Assembly: GCF_037038585.1 (NCBI RefSeq) | Contig: NC_092520.1 | Span: 188,770,604-188,834,603, forward strand | Direction: 5' to 3' | Origin: Patagioenas fasciata | Lineage: Eukaryota > Chordata > Aves > Columbiformes > Columbidae | DNA length: 64,000 nucleotides | Shown here: piece by piece, positions 49,401-58,707 of the stretch | How positions within the stretch are numbered: position 1 is the first letter of the stretch | Layout of the letters: each line of letters starts with the position of its first letter | Translations under genes and position numbers: made by a program | Notes under the pieces: model-generated | The model's input: the letters and a program-made list of their open reading frames with translations, nothing else | The model's database searches: none | What the model was told of the DNA's origin: nothing

Positions 49401-52400
49401 TCATTGCAGCAAAGAAAGACTGGGGACTTCCACTTCACAGTCAGATTTAGGCAGAGAAGATGTAAGAATTCAAGGCTGATCTGTGGGATTACGTACTTTA
49501 GAAAAGGTCTGTCTATATTCACATTAAAGTTCAAGAAGTTGCAGAAGATTCTGAAAACAGATCTTAGAAAGAAGTTCCTATAAGGTTAGGCATTTAAAGA
49601 CATTAAAAACATTTAAGAAAGACAAGAAAACTAAATTAAGTTGTAAAGTAGTAAACTGACCTCTGTTAACTCATCTTTTTGCATGTTCAGAAGTTGTCTT
49701 AAGGTTATAGCTCTTTCCTGTATAAAACAAAGGGGATTCTGCCATCAAGAAGAACTCCAGAAGACACTTTTCACTGATTTTTTTTCACTTATGTTTTACT
49801 TCAGTTTTCAGAAACAAAATCCACTGAATGCCACCATTATCGAAGCAATGAAAGATTTCTCCAGTTTAGAAACATTCTATGTTGTAACTAATGCACATAA
49901 TCAAAATTAAGTAATCCAATCCAGTCCACTGCAGTTTAACATAACACTTTTTATATAAACTTCTGTTTGATAAATTTATTTGACTTAATTTAAAACATTT
50001 ATGTGAATTAAAATACTAATAGACATAGAACTTTTATTATGCTGTAGGTGCATTTTGATTTCATAAATTACTTTACAGATAGCAGATACATCACAAACTT
50101 ACCTTCAATAACCCTATTATGTGTTCTAGGCCAAGACCATGTAAAAACACTTCTATGTCATCTAAAGTTGAATAGGAACTGTAAATACAATTAATGAGAT
50201 TTGAGATTAATACAGTGGAAATTTAAAAGAGATATCCAGGAAAAAAATACTATAGAAAAAGCTCTCCAGATAAACCACTGGGGAGCCACCTAAAGTTGTA
50301 CACACCTACTGATGACAGTAGTATCTCATGAGCATCAAGCATCATGGGGTACGATTTAACCTATCAAAATTTTATAAATGGCTTTTCAGTTTAATGAGTT
50401 GAATTGAGCCTAAAGGGAATTATTTTCATAAATAAATGCTGTTGTAAGTAGTAAAATGTTCCAACTGAACCTTAAAGTTGAGTCACAAAAGTCTGAAAAA
50501 TTTGGAAGTAGGGTTAAGGAAGACAACTATTTATTCTTATCAAATAACATTCATTTAAACTGCATTCAGCCCACAACTGTTCATCTTCCAGTTCCGTTTA
50601 AACCAAAAAAGGTTATCAAGAAAACAGGAATGTCTATAATTAAAGATGGTGGAAATTAGCCTGGGAAGAACTTTGTTGTCAGAAGACTTCTGTTCAGAAG
50701 GTAGACTGAAGAAGTAGTATAACCCAACTGCAATTAACAGAATCAAACCAAAAAGCAAATCATATGAAATGCAGAAAGGACTACTGCAACTGCTACAGTG
50801 AATACTTTGCCAAAGCCCTGAGTTGAGATAGTTTGCTCTGTCTTATTTTAGGCCCTGAAATGAAGCTTTGCCCCCTTTTCACATGGAAGACTTAAAGAGC
50901 TCCTATTAAAACTAGGGAAAAAAAAAAGAGGTGGCGGGGGGGGGAAAGGGGGAGAAAAAAGGAGGGGGGAGGAGGAGGAAAAGAGGAGGGGGGAGGAGGA
51001 GGAAAAGAGGAGGGGGGAGGAGGAGGAAAAAAGGAGGGGGGAGGAGGAGGAAAAAAGGAGGGGGGAGGAGGAGGAAAAAAGGAGGGGGGAGGAGGAGGAA
51101 AAAAGGAGGGGGGAGGAGGAGGAAAAAAGGAGGGGGGAGGAGGAGGAAAAAAGGAGGGGGGAGGAGGAGGAAAAAAGGGGGGGGAGGAGGAGGAAAAAAG
51201 GGGGGGGAGGAGGAGGAAAAAAGGGGGGGGAGGAGGAGGAAAAAAGGGGGGGGAGGAGGAGGAAAAAAGGGGGGGGAGGAGGAGGAAAAAAGGGGGGGGA
51301 GGAGGAGGAAAAAAGGGGGGGGAGGAGGAGGAAAAAAGGGGGGGGAGGAGGAGGAAAAAAGGGGGGGAGGAGGAGGAAAAAAGGGGGGGAGGAGGAGGAA
51401 AAAAGGGGGGGAGGAGGAGGAAAAAAGGGGGGGAGGAGGAGGAAAAAAGGGGGGGAGGAGGAGGAAAAAAGGGGGGGAGGAGGAGGAAAAAAGGGGGGGA
51501 GGAGGAGGAAAAAAGGGGGGGAGGAGGAGGAAAAAAGGGGGGGAGGAGGAGGAAAAAAGGGGGGGAGGAGGAGGAAAAAAGGGGGGGAGGAGGAGGAAAA
51601 AAGGGGGGGAGGAGGAGGAAAAAAGGGGGGGGAGGAGGAGGAAAAAAGGGGGGGGAGGAGGAGGAAAAAAGGAGGAGGGAAAAAAAAAAGGAGAAAAAGC
51701 AGCAAGCACTCCCCCCTCCCGCAAACAAAACAAAACCCCAAAGAAAACTCTCTGAGAATTATTCTGAATACATAAGAAAATACTTCCAGTTTGCACCCTG
51801 AGAATCTTGCATTCCAGCATTTCTGAATGTACAGCCAATGCCCTTCAACTGGCATTCAAACTGACTAGTTTGCAAAGGTTTTAGGAGCCCTTGGGTAACT
51901 CATGACTCTTGGTTCTGCTAGAAGTGCAAGGAAAGGACTTATTTTCCCAGATCAAAGAAAGGGCTATTTGGCATCTAGACCAGGGATGTCAAACTCCTAA
52001 ATGTAGGAGCAGTTACATTTATACAGGCTTAAAATTACGTTTGGCCTTTTGAAGGCAACTGCAAGGCTGATGCGGCCCCTGGTGAAAGTGAGTTTGACAC
52101 CCCTGATCTAGACAATAACTTGAAAGCTCCTGAACCAGAGGAGAACCTAATCCAGGATCTGAAGAAAGCAAATTCCTGACAGGTGTGTGCATCTCCTTCT
52201 CTAGCCCAGGGCTCTGGAGCCAGGACAACTCTCTAATTAGGATGGCAGACAGGAAGGACTGAAGCTACACCCACTACCTAAGGATGACAAAAGATGACAA
52301 CAGCAAGGATGCCAAGTTATACTGACGGACACTGCATGGTGGGGCACAACTGATGTCCACAATTGATGATTCATTAGGAGCAAATGAGAGAACAGAGACT

Positions 52401-55400
52401 TGAGAGGACAACTGGCAATGCCTGTGATGAAAATTGTGCAGGCAAACGGTGGGAAGGAGACATCCACCTCAAGGAACTGTGATGGAGTAAACACAGGTAT
52501 CACTGTACATCTCAACTACCACTAACTGGAAAAAAACCCACAACTCACTAGGGGGTGGGTGGGTATGTGTGTATGTGGAAACAGATAAGACATATTTGCA
52601 AGAGCAGGCATTTAACAGCCAGACATCTGATACGCTCCAGGGGACTGTTTCCTGAAACAAAGGGTTCTACTAATTACCATAGATGCTCAAAGTTAAGGAA
52701 CATCAGAACTAGCTATTGTTAACATAAAAATCCTTGAGGGATTTGTCCCAGATTTGTCCTTCTGGGACAAAGCCATATCAGAGATCTTTGAAGTTGCTGA
52801 AGCAGGGGCTGATTTCAGTCATAGGACACCTGGAAGATTCAGAGTCAGGGGCACACTATGCAAAAGCTTCTACAGCCTAACTAGTGTTCATACTTAATGT
52901 TGACTCTCAGATATGCAGAAGAAAAGAAAGTTGCATAGCCCTTCTTGGTGTCGTGAAGCTGAAAACAGGCATTCACTGAAAACATAAAAAATTTAACATC
53001 AAATGAAGACAACCACACAACAAGGAATATCCAAGAAGGGAGCATACAAATCTAACAGAGCTGAAATGAACTGACACTGTATGCTGGCTCTACTATACTT
53101 TACACCAAGTTATAGGAAGGAAAGATCTAGGGCATGCTCTTTGTTTATAATGCAAAGGAACTTGGAAATCTTGAGAAATTAATAGTTCATTAATACACTT
53201 ACTATGGACTCTTGGCAGCGCTCCAAACAATACACAATATCTATCAGTGCAACTTAATCATTGATATTAATAAATACAATCTCTTAGGAATGTTTATAAG
53301 CTAAAATTACAGTATGACTGCATTTACCCAACTCCGTGGTCAGAGGCAGCTGTCAGAAATTTGTAGATAGCCTCTTGCTTAATCGTTTCATGGCATCCCC
53401 CTTGCAAGTGATTTGCAGCCAAAGAGAGTAAACTATAAATCTGGAAGAGCCAAAATGAATTCATTATTGTTCAAAATCAAAATGCATAAAGAAAGACACA
53501 GGAGTAAGACTACAAAGAGTTCTACCATAAATGACTACTTACAGGGAACACGAAACATCTGTCACTTCTTCTCTAAAGCATGCAACTGTGATGGGGAGTT
53601 AAGACTAAGCCCACAGAGTTTATCACGAGTATTTCTGAATTAATTGAATTCCAGCGCAACAATGAACTGATGCAGAGCAAAAGAGTACGTATCATGTAGT
53701 CTAAAAAAGTTAGCATCTGTCATTACAGAGGCAGGAATACACCAACATACTCAATTTTGTGGTTTGTAGACAACAGTTCTACGTACACAAGGGAGTAAGT
53801 TGTCTAAAGAGCACAGGGTGTATGACTATTTTAATATCTCCATTTCCACTGCATATATGGATCCAACATTTAGCAATTTACAACTGACAATCTAACTATA
53901 TCAAGTCAGACAGGGATTCTTCCAACTGATTAAAGAAGTAAGCTTTCTGCCAGACATCACTATGCATCAGTGATGGATTCCAGAAACTGAATTGCCCCTG
54001 AGTTTTGAGATAGCTACTAGAAAATCCAGCAAAACAAGTAGAACCTCAGTAAACCTAAAGGAATGGTGAAACCACTTGCCTGAAATTGAAGTGACTAGCT
54101 GGTTTTATATACACATACACATACAGGTATGTGTGGTGAGTTGGTCCTGGCTGGCAAATAAGCCCCTACCGAGTTACTCATTCATTCTAGCCCAGCAAGT
54201 TGGGTGAGAATCAGAAGGGTAAAAGTGAGGAAAAAATAAAAAAATTTAAAAAATCATGAACTGAGATACATACAGTTCAATAAATGAAGGGGAAAAAAAA
54301 CCCAAAACCTTAAGTGATGCAAAAAAGGCAATCGCTCACTGCCTCCCACCAGCAGACCAATGCCCAGCCAGTCTCTAAGCAACAGCTACTTTGGAAAAAC
54401 TCCCTCGATGATTTCATTGCTGAGCATGATGTTTTACAGTATGGAATATCCCTTGGGTCAGCTGGGGTCAGCTGTCCTGCCTGTGCCCCCTCCCAGCCCT
54501 TTGCTCACCCCCAGCCCACTTGCCAGAGGTGAGGGGCAGAGTGGGAAAACAGAGAAGGCCTTGCCACTGCACAAGCACTGCTCAGCAACAGCTAAAGTAC
54601 TGCTGTGTTGTCAGCACTGTTTTGGTCCCAAATCTGAAACACAGCACCATAAGGGCTGTTTGGAACAAAAATAACCTCATCCCAGCCAAACCCAGTACAA
54701 CACGTAAGAAAAATATCTCCCTTTCCAGATACAGTTTCTGCAGTCGTAGTCTATATGACAATCTGTCATACAGACTGAAGAGCAGACCCCCAAGACTGTC
54801 AACAGCCTGAAGGGCAGACCCCCAAGCAGGAGAAAGCTCATGACCATTAAATATCTCAATATCATCTGCAAGACTCTGAAATAGCTGTATGAAAGTTACC
54901 GCTTCACAGGTCAAGAGGCAAGACCTACCCTCTCAAGTGTGGGGAACCTGTATTCCCTCCATGTCAGACAAAGTTGTGTTATAAGATTATATGGTTGAAC
55001 AAGTCATTTATCAAAGGCAAAAAGCATTTGTAGCTCCTTTCAGTAACCTGAGCTAACAGATCACTGAGCCTCAGACACTGATCTTGCCAGCCCACACTGA
55101 CAGCTTTGTGCATAGTTATCATTTTTGCTCCTGCCTAGCCCTGGAGTCTGGCAGGAAAAAAAAAAAAACAGAAAGAAAAAGAAGCTCTAAAGTGAACTAC
55201 AATTCACATACATTTTTGAAGAGCCGCTGCAAAAAGCCACATCATCGATAGGAGCAACTGAAAGCAAAATACACAGAAATCTGGTCTGACTGATCTAGCA
55301 TGCATCATGTGGTAACCAGTGGTAAACAGATTTAGGGGTATATATGTTGACTTCAGCAGTGTTCTCCTTACATTGATAATTAGTGGCTGCTCTTCCAACG

Positions 55401-56408
55401 ATCTGATGTCCAATTCGCATTATTTTACACCTTCTTCCCTCCCACAAATGGATTTTCAAGATGGTTGGTACCAACTTCCCCCTCATTTTAGCTTTAGTCT
55501 TTCACTTCCAAATTCAGTCAGAAACTATACACTGCAAATTAGTTTGATATCCACATTCTCTCACACACTTTGTCAGACAGGTAAAAACCAACACATCATT
55601 TTTCTGCTTCTCATATCAACATTATTAACATAAACTATCCCTTGTTCTGTATTCTAAGTCTGAACTCAAGGATTCTTTAGAAAAAAAATCAACATTCTCA
55701 AAAACTTTATAGTACTTAGAGCCCTGTGGAAAGTTGGGATGTAACAGAAAATAGTCTATATAGATGTAATAGCACAAGTATTCAACTAGCTGCTATAATT
55801 TAGTTATTAAAGCAACATTTCTACAGAAAGTTATACAATTAGTGCACAGATTTTTGAGAAAAACCACAGAATTTACATTTCAAAGAGAAAAGAAATACCT
55901 CTGAATGTTTATTGATTTTTGCTAGCTCTGCTGCTGTTTTCTCATCCTTAGTCTGCAGATTTTTGTCAGCTCCCAGCTCGAGCAATTTAAAAATGACACT
56001 TTTATGTCCACATTGTGCTGCCCATATTAATGCCTGCAAAGAACAACTTCATTTTACCAAGTCCAGATATGGAGCAAAAAAGAACAGAGGTTCAATCAAT
56101 AATGCAATACTCACAAGTTCTTATATGTCAGAATCTGGAGACAAAGACATGTAAGGCATAATAATCGCAAAGCGGTGTTAAAGCAGAATATACCAATGAG
56201 TGTTTCTGAGGAAGCTCTACTTCAAAACAAGTTTGTGCGTTCTTGCTTTTGAAAGTTTGTATCACTAATTACAACACACAGAAGTAAATAACTTACTGAA
56301 TACCCATTTTCATCTTGGGCATTTATGTGTGATCCATGAGCAACAAGAAGTGCAACGACCTGAGGGTATCCTTTCCTAGCTGCATACATCAGTGGAGTCA
56401 TTTGCTTC
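37294..56408 (-). CDS. ASZ1: ASZ1 (GASZ) - germ-cell ankyrin/SAM/leucine-zipper protein, 3' nine coding exons
   Basis: Join on the minus strand: 56408-56297, 56033-55899, 53440-53328, 50178-50103, 49717-49661, 45075-44963, 39876-39771, 39284-39171, 37461-37294. The total is 994 nt, which closes in frame as 330 residues plus stop; full mammalian ASZ1 has about 475. In mammals ASZ1 sits on the outer mitochondrial membrane of germ cells and supports piRNA biogenesis and transposon silencing. Domains in order: two ankyrin-type units ([20 protein letters not shown] and [20 protein letters not shown]), a SAM domain centred on [16 protein letters not shown], a leucine-rich helix ([19 protein letters not shown]) and a C-terminal membrane segment ([15 protein letters not shown]). 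All introns are GT-AG. The N-terminal exons were not found and are probably beyond 64000. It lies upstream of WNT2 on the same strand, as in mammals. Confidence 0.95.
39171..39284 (-). CDS. ASZ1: ASZ1 exon, leucine-rich helix
   Basis: 114 nt, 38 codons in phase 0: [19 protein letters not shown], then [19 protein letters not shown]. Heptad-like leucines and valines suggest a coiled coil, the 'leucine zipper' of the name. It matches the mammalian segment ITLEWASPQNF...LKDLIQK. Donor GTGAGA, acceptor AATAG. Confidence 0.93.
39498..39565 (-). mobile_element. short CR1 3'-end fragment, minus orientation
   Basis: The plus strand reads ATCACAGAATCACAGAATGT then TAGGGATTGGAAGGGACCTC, the reverse of the CR1 3' terminus and its octamer tail. 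About 68 bases remain. It lies in the ASZ1 intron 206 bases from the exon at 39771-39876, in the same orientation as the gene. It nearly matches the 26597 element over this stretch. Confidence 0.88.
39771..39876 (-). CDS. ASZ1: ASZ1 exon [11 protein letters not shown]
   Basis: 106 nt: one base completing Ser, then 35 codons beginning [20 protein letters not shown] and ending LRENSHK. It corresponds to GDEFLNFLLKLNKQC in mammals. Donor G|GTACTC, acceptor TTTGTAG. Confidence 0.94.
42859..42928. repeat. dispersed direct repeat, copy 1
   Basis: About 70 bases around CACATCCCATGGCTCAAACT and CTGAAGCAGGCTGCAAAGC recur with a few differences at 43337-43406 on the same strand. The repeat is not a family I know. 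Confidence 0.8.
43337..43406. repeat. dispersed direct repeat, copy 2
   Basis: Second copy, reading CACATCCCACAGCTCAAACT and CTGAAGCAGGCTGCTAAGC, about 480 bases after copy 1. Differences are mainly transitions (for example TTGG/TCGG, ATGC/ACGC). Confidence 0.8.
44963..45075 (-). CDS. ASZ1: ASZ1 exon, SAM domain end
   Basis: 113 nt: [20 protein letters not shown] then [17 protein letters not shown] plus two bases of Ser. It is the last SAM helix and following linker; the mammalian equivalent reads [22 protein letters not shown]. Donor GTATTA, acceptor ATTTAG. Confidence 0.94.
45076..49660 (-). other. ASZ1 intron
   Basis: A 4.6 kb intron with no exon recognised. It contains a 22-base imperfect tandem duplication near 47483-47531 (GACTTGTCCCAGTA and GACTTGTCTCAGTA units) and a TA/poly-T tract near 49134-49163. 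Confidence 0.75.
49661..49717 (-). CDS. ASZ1: ASZ1 exon, SAM domain middle
   Basis: 57 nt, 19 codons in phase 0: [19 protein letters not shown]. It parallels ERDITLRHLLTMREDEFTK of mammals. Donor GTCAGT, acceptor TATACAG. Confidence 0.95.
50103..50178 (-). CDS. ASZ1: ASZ1 exon, SAM domain start
   Basis: 76 nt: one base completing Gly, then [19 protein letters not shown] and [16 protein letters not shown] is nearly invariant in the family. Donor GTAAGT, acceptor TTTACAG. Confidence 0.96.
50930..51690. repeat. purine-only minisatellite, 22-24 bp unit, 31 copies
   Basis: The core array 50955-51664 has units of A-tract + G-tract + AGGAGGAGG. Unit types occur in blocks: one of type B (AAAAAAGGAGGGGGG, 24 bp), two of type A (AAAAGAGGAGGGGGG, 24 bp; 50979-51026), six of type B (51027-51170), eight of type C (A6G8, 23 bp; 51171-51354), twelve of type D (A6G7, 22 bp; 51355-51618) and two of type C (51619-51664). 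Irregular purine sequence flanks it on both sides. Long open frames in all phases (up to 335 codons) are a by-product. The sense strand of ASZ1 is pyrimidine here. Confidence 0.97.
51981..52105. mobile_element. hAT-like non-autonomous DNA transposon (MITE) with perfect 8-bp TSD
   Basis: The element starts CAGGGATGTCAAACTC and ends GAGTTTGACACCCCTG, which are 16-bp terminal inverted repeats with one mismatch. It is flanked on both sides by ATCTAGAC (51973-51980 and 52106-52113), a perfect 8-bp target-site duplication. Eight-base duplications and CAGGGGTGTCAAACTC-type ends are characteristic of the hAT superfamily. At 125 bp it has no coding capacity and must have been mobilised in trans. The interior includes TGATGCGGCCC, common in such elements. 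Confidence 0.92.
53328..53440 (-). CDS. ASZ1: ASZ1 exon between ankyrin repeats and SAM
   Basis: 113 nt: [20 protein letters not shown] then [17 protein letters not shown] plus two bases of Gly. It aligns with the EIFNLLSFTLNPLEGK region of mammals. The acceptor is CCAG at 53444-53441. The alternative TATAG acceptor eight bases further in would put the preceding exon out of frame, so it was not chosen. Confidence 0.9.
53441..55898 (-). other. ASZ1 intron carrying a solo LTR
   Basis: A 2.5 kb intron. It contains the avian ERVL-type LTR at 54132-54699, then a small imperfect duplication at about 54775-54827 (GCAGACCCCCAAG twice). No exon recognised. Confidence 0.8.
54132..54699 (+). mobile_element. 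solo LTR of an avian ERVL-type endogenous retrovirus
   Basis: About 568 bases, starting TGTGGTGAGTTGGTCCTGGC and ending CCCAGCCAAACCCAGTACA, so it has TG...CA ends. The interior includes GAGCATGATGTTTTACAGTA, TGGAATATCCCTTGGGTCAG, GTGCCCCCTCCCAGCC and GAAGGCCTTGCCACTGCACA, blocks I recognise from LTRs widespread in bird genomes. No gag, pol or env sequence flanks it, so it is a solo LTR left by recombination between the two LTRs. I see no matching short duplication at its two ends, so it is old or its edges are altered. The strand label follows the TG-to-CA reading only. Confidence 0.82.
55899..56033 (-). CDS. ASZ1: ASZ1 exon, last ankyrin repeat
   Basis: 135 nt, 45 codons in phase 0: [20 protein letters not shown], then [20 protein letters not shown], then NKHSE. 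It shows the ankyrin helix pattern (A..WAAQ.GH..VI..LLE.GAD). The mammalian equivalent reads ALTWAARQGHKNIVLKLLEL. Donor GTATTT, acceptor TTTGCAG. Confidence 0.96.
56297..56408 (-). CDS. ASZ1: ASZ1 exon, ankyrin repeat
   Basis: 112 nt: one base completing the previous codon, then [45 protein letters not shown] and G..QVV.LLVAHG are ankyrin consensus positions. The next exon continues in frame. The preceding exon, expected to end in ...NVACR, was not found in the window. Donor GTAAGT, acceptor TTTCAG. Confidence 0.95.
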
Positions 56409-58511
56409 CTGAAAGAAAAGTGGATGAGTGAAAAAAAAATATTTCAAGATATCAAAATCCAATGGCATTATCAAGTAGAGCAACTCAATTCTGTAAAGAT
56501 TCTCTGTTCTATAGAAGAACTAAGCAGAGGATGAAACCTCAAGACACCATATTCACACTTCAGCACAAGGTCAACGTAACAGAACATACAGATTCAGCAA
56601 CTCATTTACATCCAGTTAGCAATTTTTAAATATTTTAAGAGCTGGCATTCATTCCCTGATTTAAATGAAGTCAAGAAGTCAATTGCTGTCCTTCACAAGA
56701 AAGAAACTTAGAGGAAACTAAAACAGTCTCTTCCAGGATTTTAGAATATAGGCTGATAATACTTCAGAGAAAACCCAAACAATAGCAACAACAAACAAAT
56801 AAGCCCACAATCCTTTGTCACTTCCAAATTCAAGTAGACCATTAAAAAAATAACCTTAACATGTCCCAGCTATCAAACATGGTAGCTTGGTGAATAAACC
56901 ATTTCTGTCTTGGTTCTGAACTATACAAAACCATTTCTTTTAAAGGCCATCCCTCCTGCTGCTACTACAGGCCCAGCAGTAAGCCTCTCATTTAGCACAT
57001 GGACCAGCTTAATGAGAAGGGAATAGACATAACTGCAGATTGTAGCTTCTGTCCTACTAAAAGCAGAGAATACCAGCATATCACCCATTTTTCCCCCCAG
57101 GAAAAAAAATTGGCAGGGACTTGCATTTTTTATTTCAAAAACTATTTTTAAAAGACACAGCTTAAGTGACATATTCTATACGCAGTTTAATTTTAATCCC
57201 AAGTTATGAAAAGAAATATGCAGTTTTTTGGCAGGCAAGTTGTAAATCACAATCAAGTATTTAAGAGGGTTAATGTTAAGAACAACAACTATGTACATGC
57301 TTGCAAAACCCTCTCTGGTAAAAACAATGTAAGTAAAAGAATGACAGGTCACACAACCCTTGCTGGATGCAGAGGTGCAATGCAACAGCACAGGGTGCAC
57401 ACAGATTTACAACATCCAATCTCCCCCCCAGTATGCCTGAGAGCAATCTTCAGAGAATTATATACAAGTACCATACTTAAAATCTCAACTTTTAAAATAC
57501 TAAAACTAAATACATATCAAAATATTTTGTTCTTTATCCCATTATTGTTTTCTGTTCCTAGAAGCGTATGTGTTGATGCTTTCTCTCCTGTGTATAACTA
57601 TTTCTTACAGTTGCTGAAGAAACAAACACTTACAGACACCACCTTTCCCATTATGTTTCCTTTATTTTAATATGCCAAAACCACAATGACAACAATCTAT
57701 TGATATTATGCTTCTATTAAGATGCTTATAAGATGAAGCCATTGTGAATTGCTCTGAACGCTTTGAAAGAATAAAAAAACACTGCTCAAAAGCTTCTGTC
57801 AGAAAAGTATGTTTCCAGATGCCAACACTTATTCTTCAGTGAAATAAGATTGCAGAATTCAAAAAAATGCAGTACTGGAAGACAAAGATGTGGAGTTTCT
57901 GATTGCTATGAAGAAATCAGACTAAAGCTAAAATATTTTACTAGGGATGTTAAATTATAATTTATTCTATCTTAAAATGAAATATTTTTTCCTGAAAAAC
58001 TATCATGTATTGCTTTTTACGTACAGCTCTGTGTCAAAAATCTGCTGTCAAAAGATTATTTTATCTCCTCAGGATGTGAGGGGAGGATCACTCTTTGCAT
58101 TATCGTGTTTCTTAGTAAGTTCACTACCGGCCACTAGAGGGACCTCGAAAAGCATATGGAAACCAAAGCAGTTGTCTTAAAACAAAGACTTTCTGCTTCT
58201 TTCCAGAGTACTCAGAGAAGTAGGGCTTTGCTCATCTTTCCTTGTTATTGCTCACTAACAAAGGGATAATACTTTGTCTTATGCAAACACAGATAAAAGT
58301 GCACTGAAAAAAATCCAGCCATGTTACAAATTTGAAAGAGTCTTGGGGGAGGTGGGGAATCAATTACTTGGAGATAAGCAAAATAAAAAGTAAGCAGGCC
58401 TTCAAGACATAGTCAATAAGAGAAAGGAACTTGTTAATGAAATGAAAAGACTTGCATCAGTTTATAATTTAATTTAGTCCATCAACACTGCAAAAGCAGA
58501 AGTTTTGACTG

Positions 58512-58707
58512 AAGATAAGGAGACATTTTTACCATGGGACACAGTCAATCAGTGGAACTGGTTGCTCAGAGAAGTTTTGTAGTCTTGGCGGGTTTCAAGA
58601 CCAGATGGCAATCAGGTCCAATGTCAGTGGAGGTGGCTTTAAGAAAGAAGTTGGACTACAGACCTCCTGAGGTCCCTTCTGACCTGAATTACCCTGTGAT
58701 CCTACGA
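58512..58707 (+). mobile_element. ancient CR1-like LINE 3' fragment
   Basis: The plus strand reads in order AGTGGAACTGGTTGCTCAGA, TTTCAAGACCAGATGGCAAT and GACCTCCTGAGGTCCCTTCT followed by GACCTGAATTACCCTGTGAT. These are diverged versions of the conserved 3' end of CR1/L3-type elements. No open frame remains. Confidence 0.8.

Larger units (their letters stand above)
50179..53327 (-). other. ASZ1 intron carrying the purine minisatellite and a hAT-like element
   Basis: A 3.1 kb intron. It holds the 31-unit purine array (50955-51664) and the hAT-like element (51981-52105). No exon recognised in the remainder. Confidence 0.85.

Noticed and set aside
50955-51664. Possible CRISPR-like array
   Set aside because: There are no unique spacers between repeats. 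It is a simple tandem array in an animal genome.
50848-51855. Very long open frames (up to 335 codons) on both strands
   Set aside because: They arise because a purine-only repeat of 22-24 bp units rarely makes stop codons. The products are monotone GGKK/PPFF repeats.
53328-53432. Alternative ASZ1 acceptor TATAG starting the exon at 53432
   Set aside because: The preceding exon ends in phase 0, so this acceptor would shift the frame into a stop. The CCAG acceptor giving a start at 53440 restores EIYSLLSL, matching the family.
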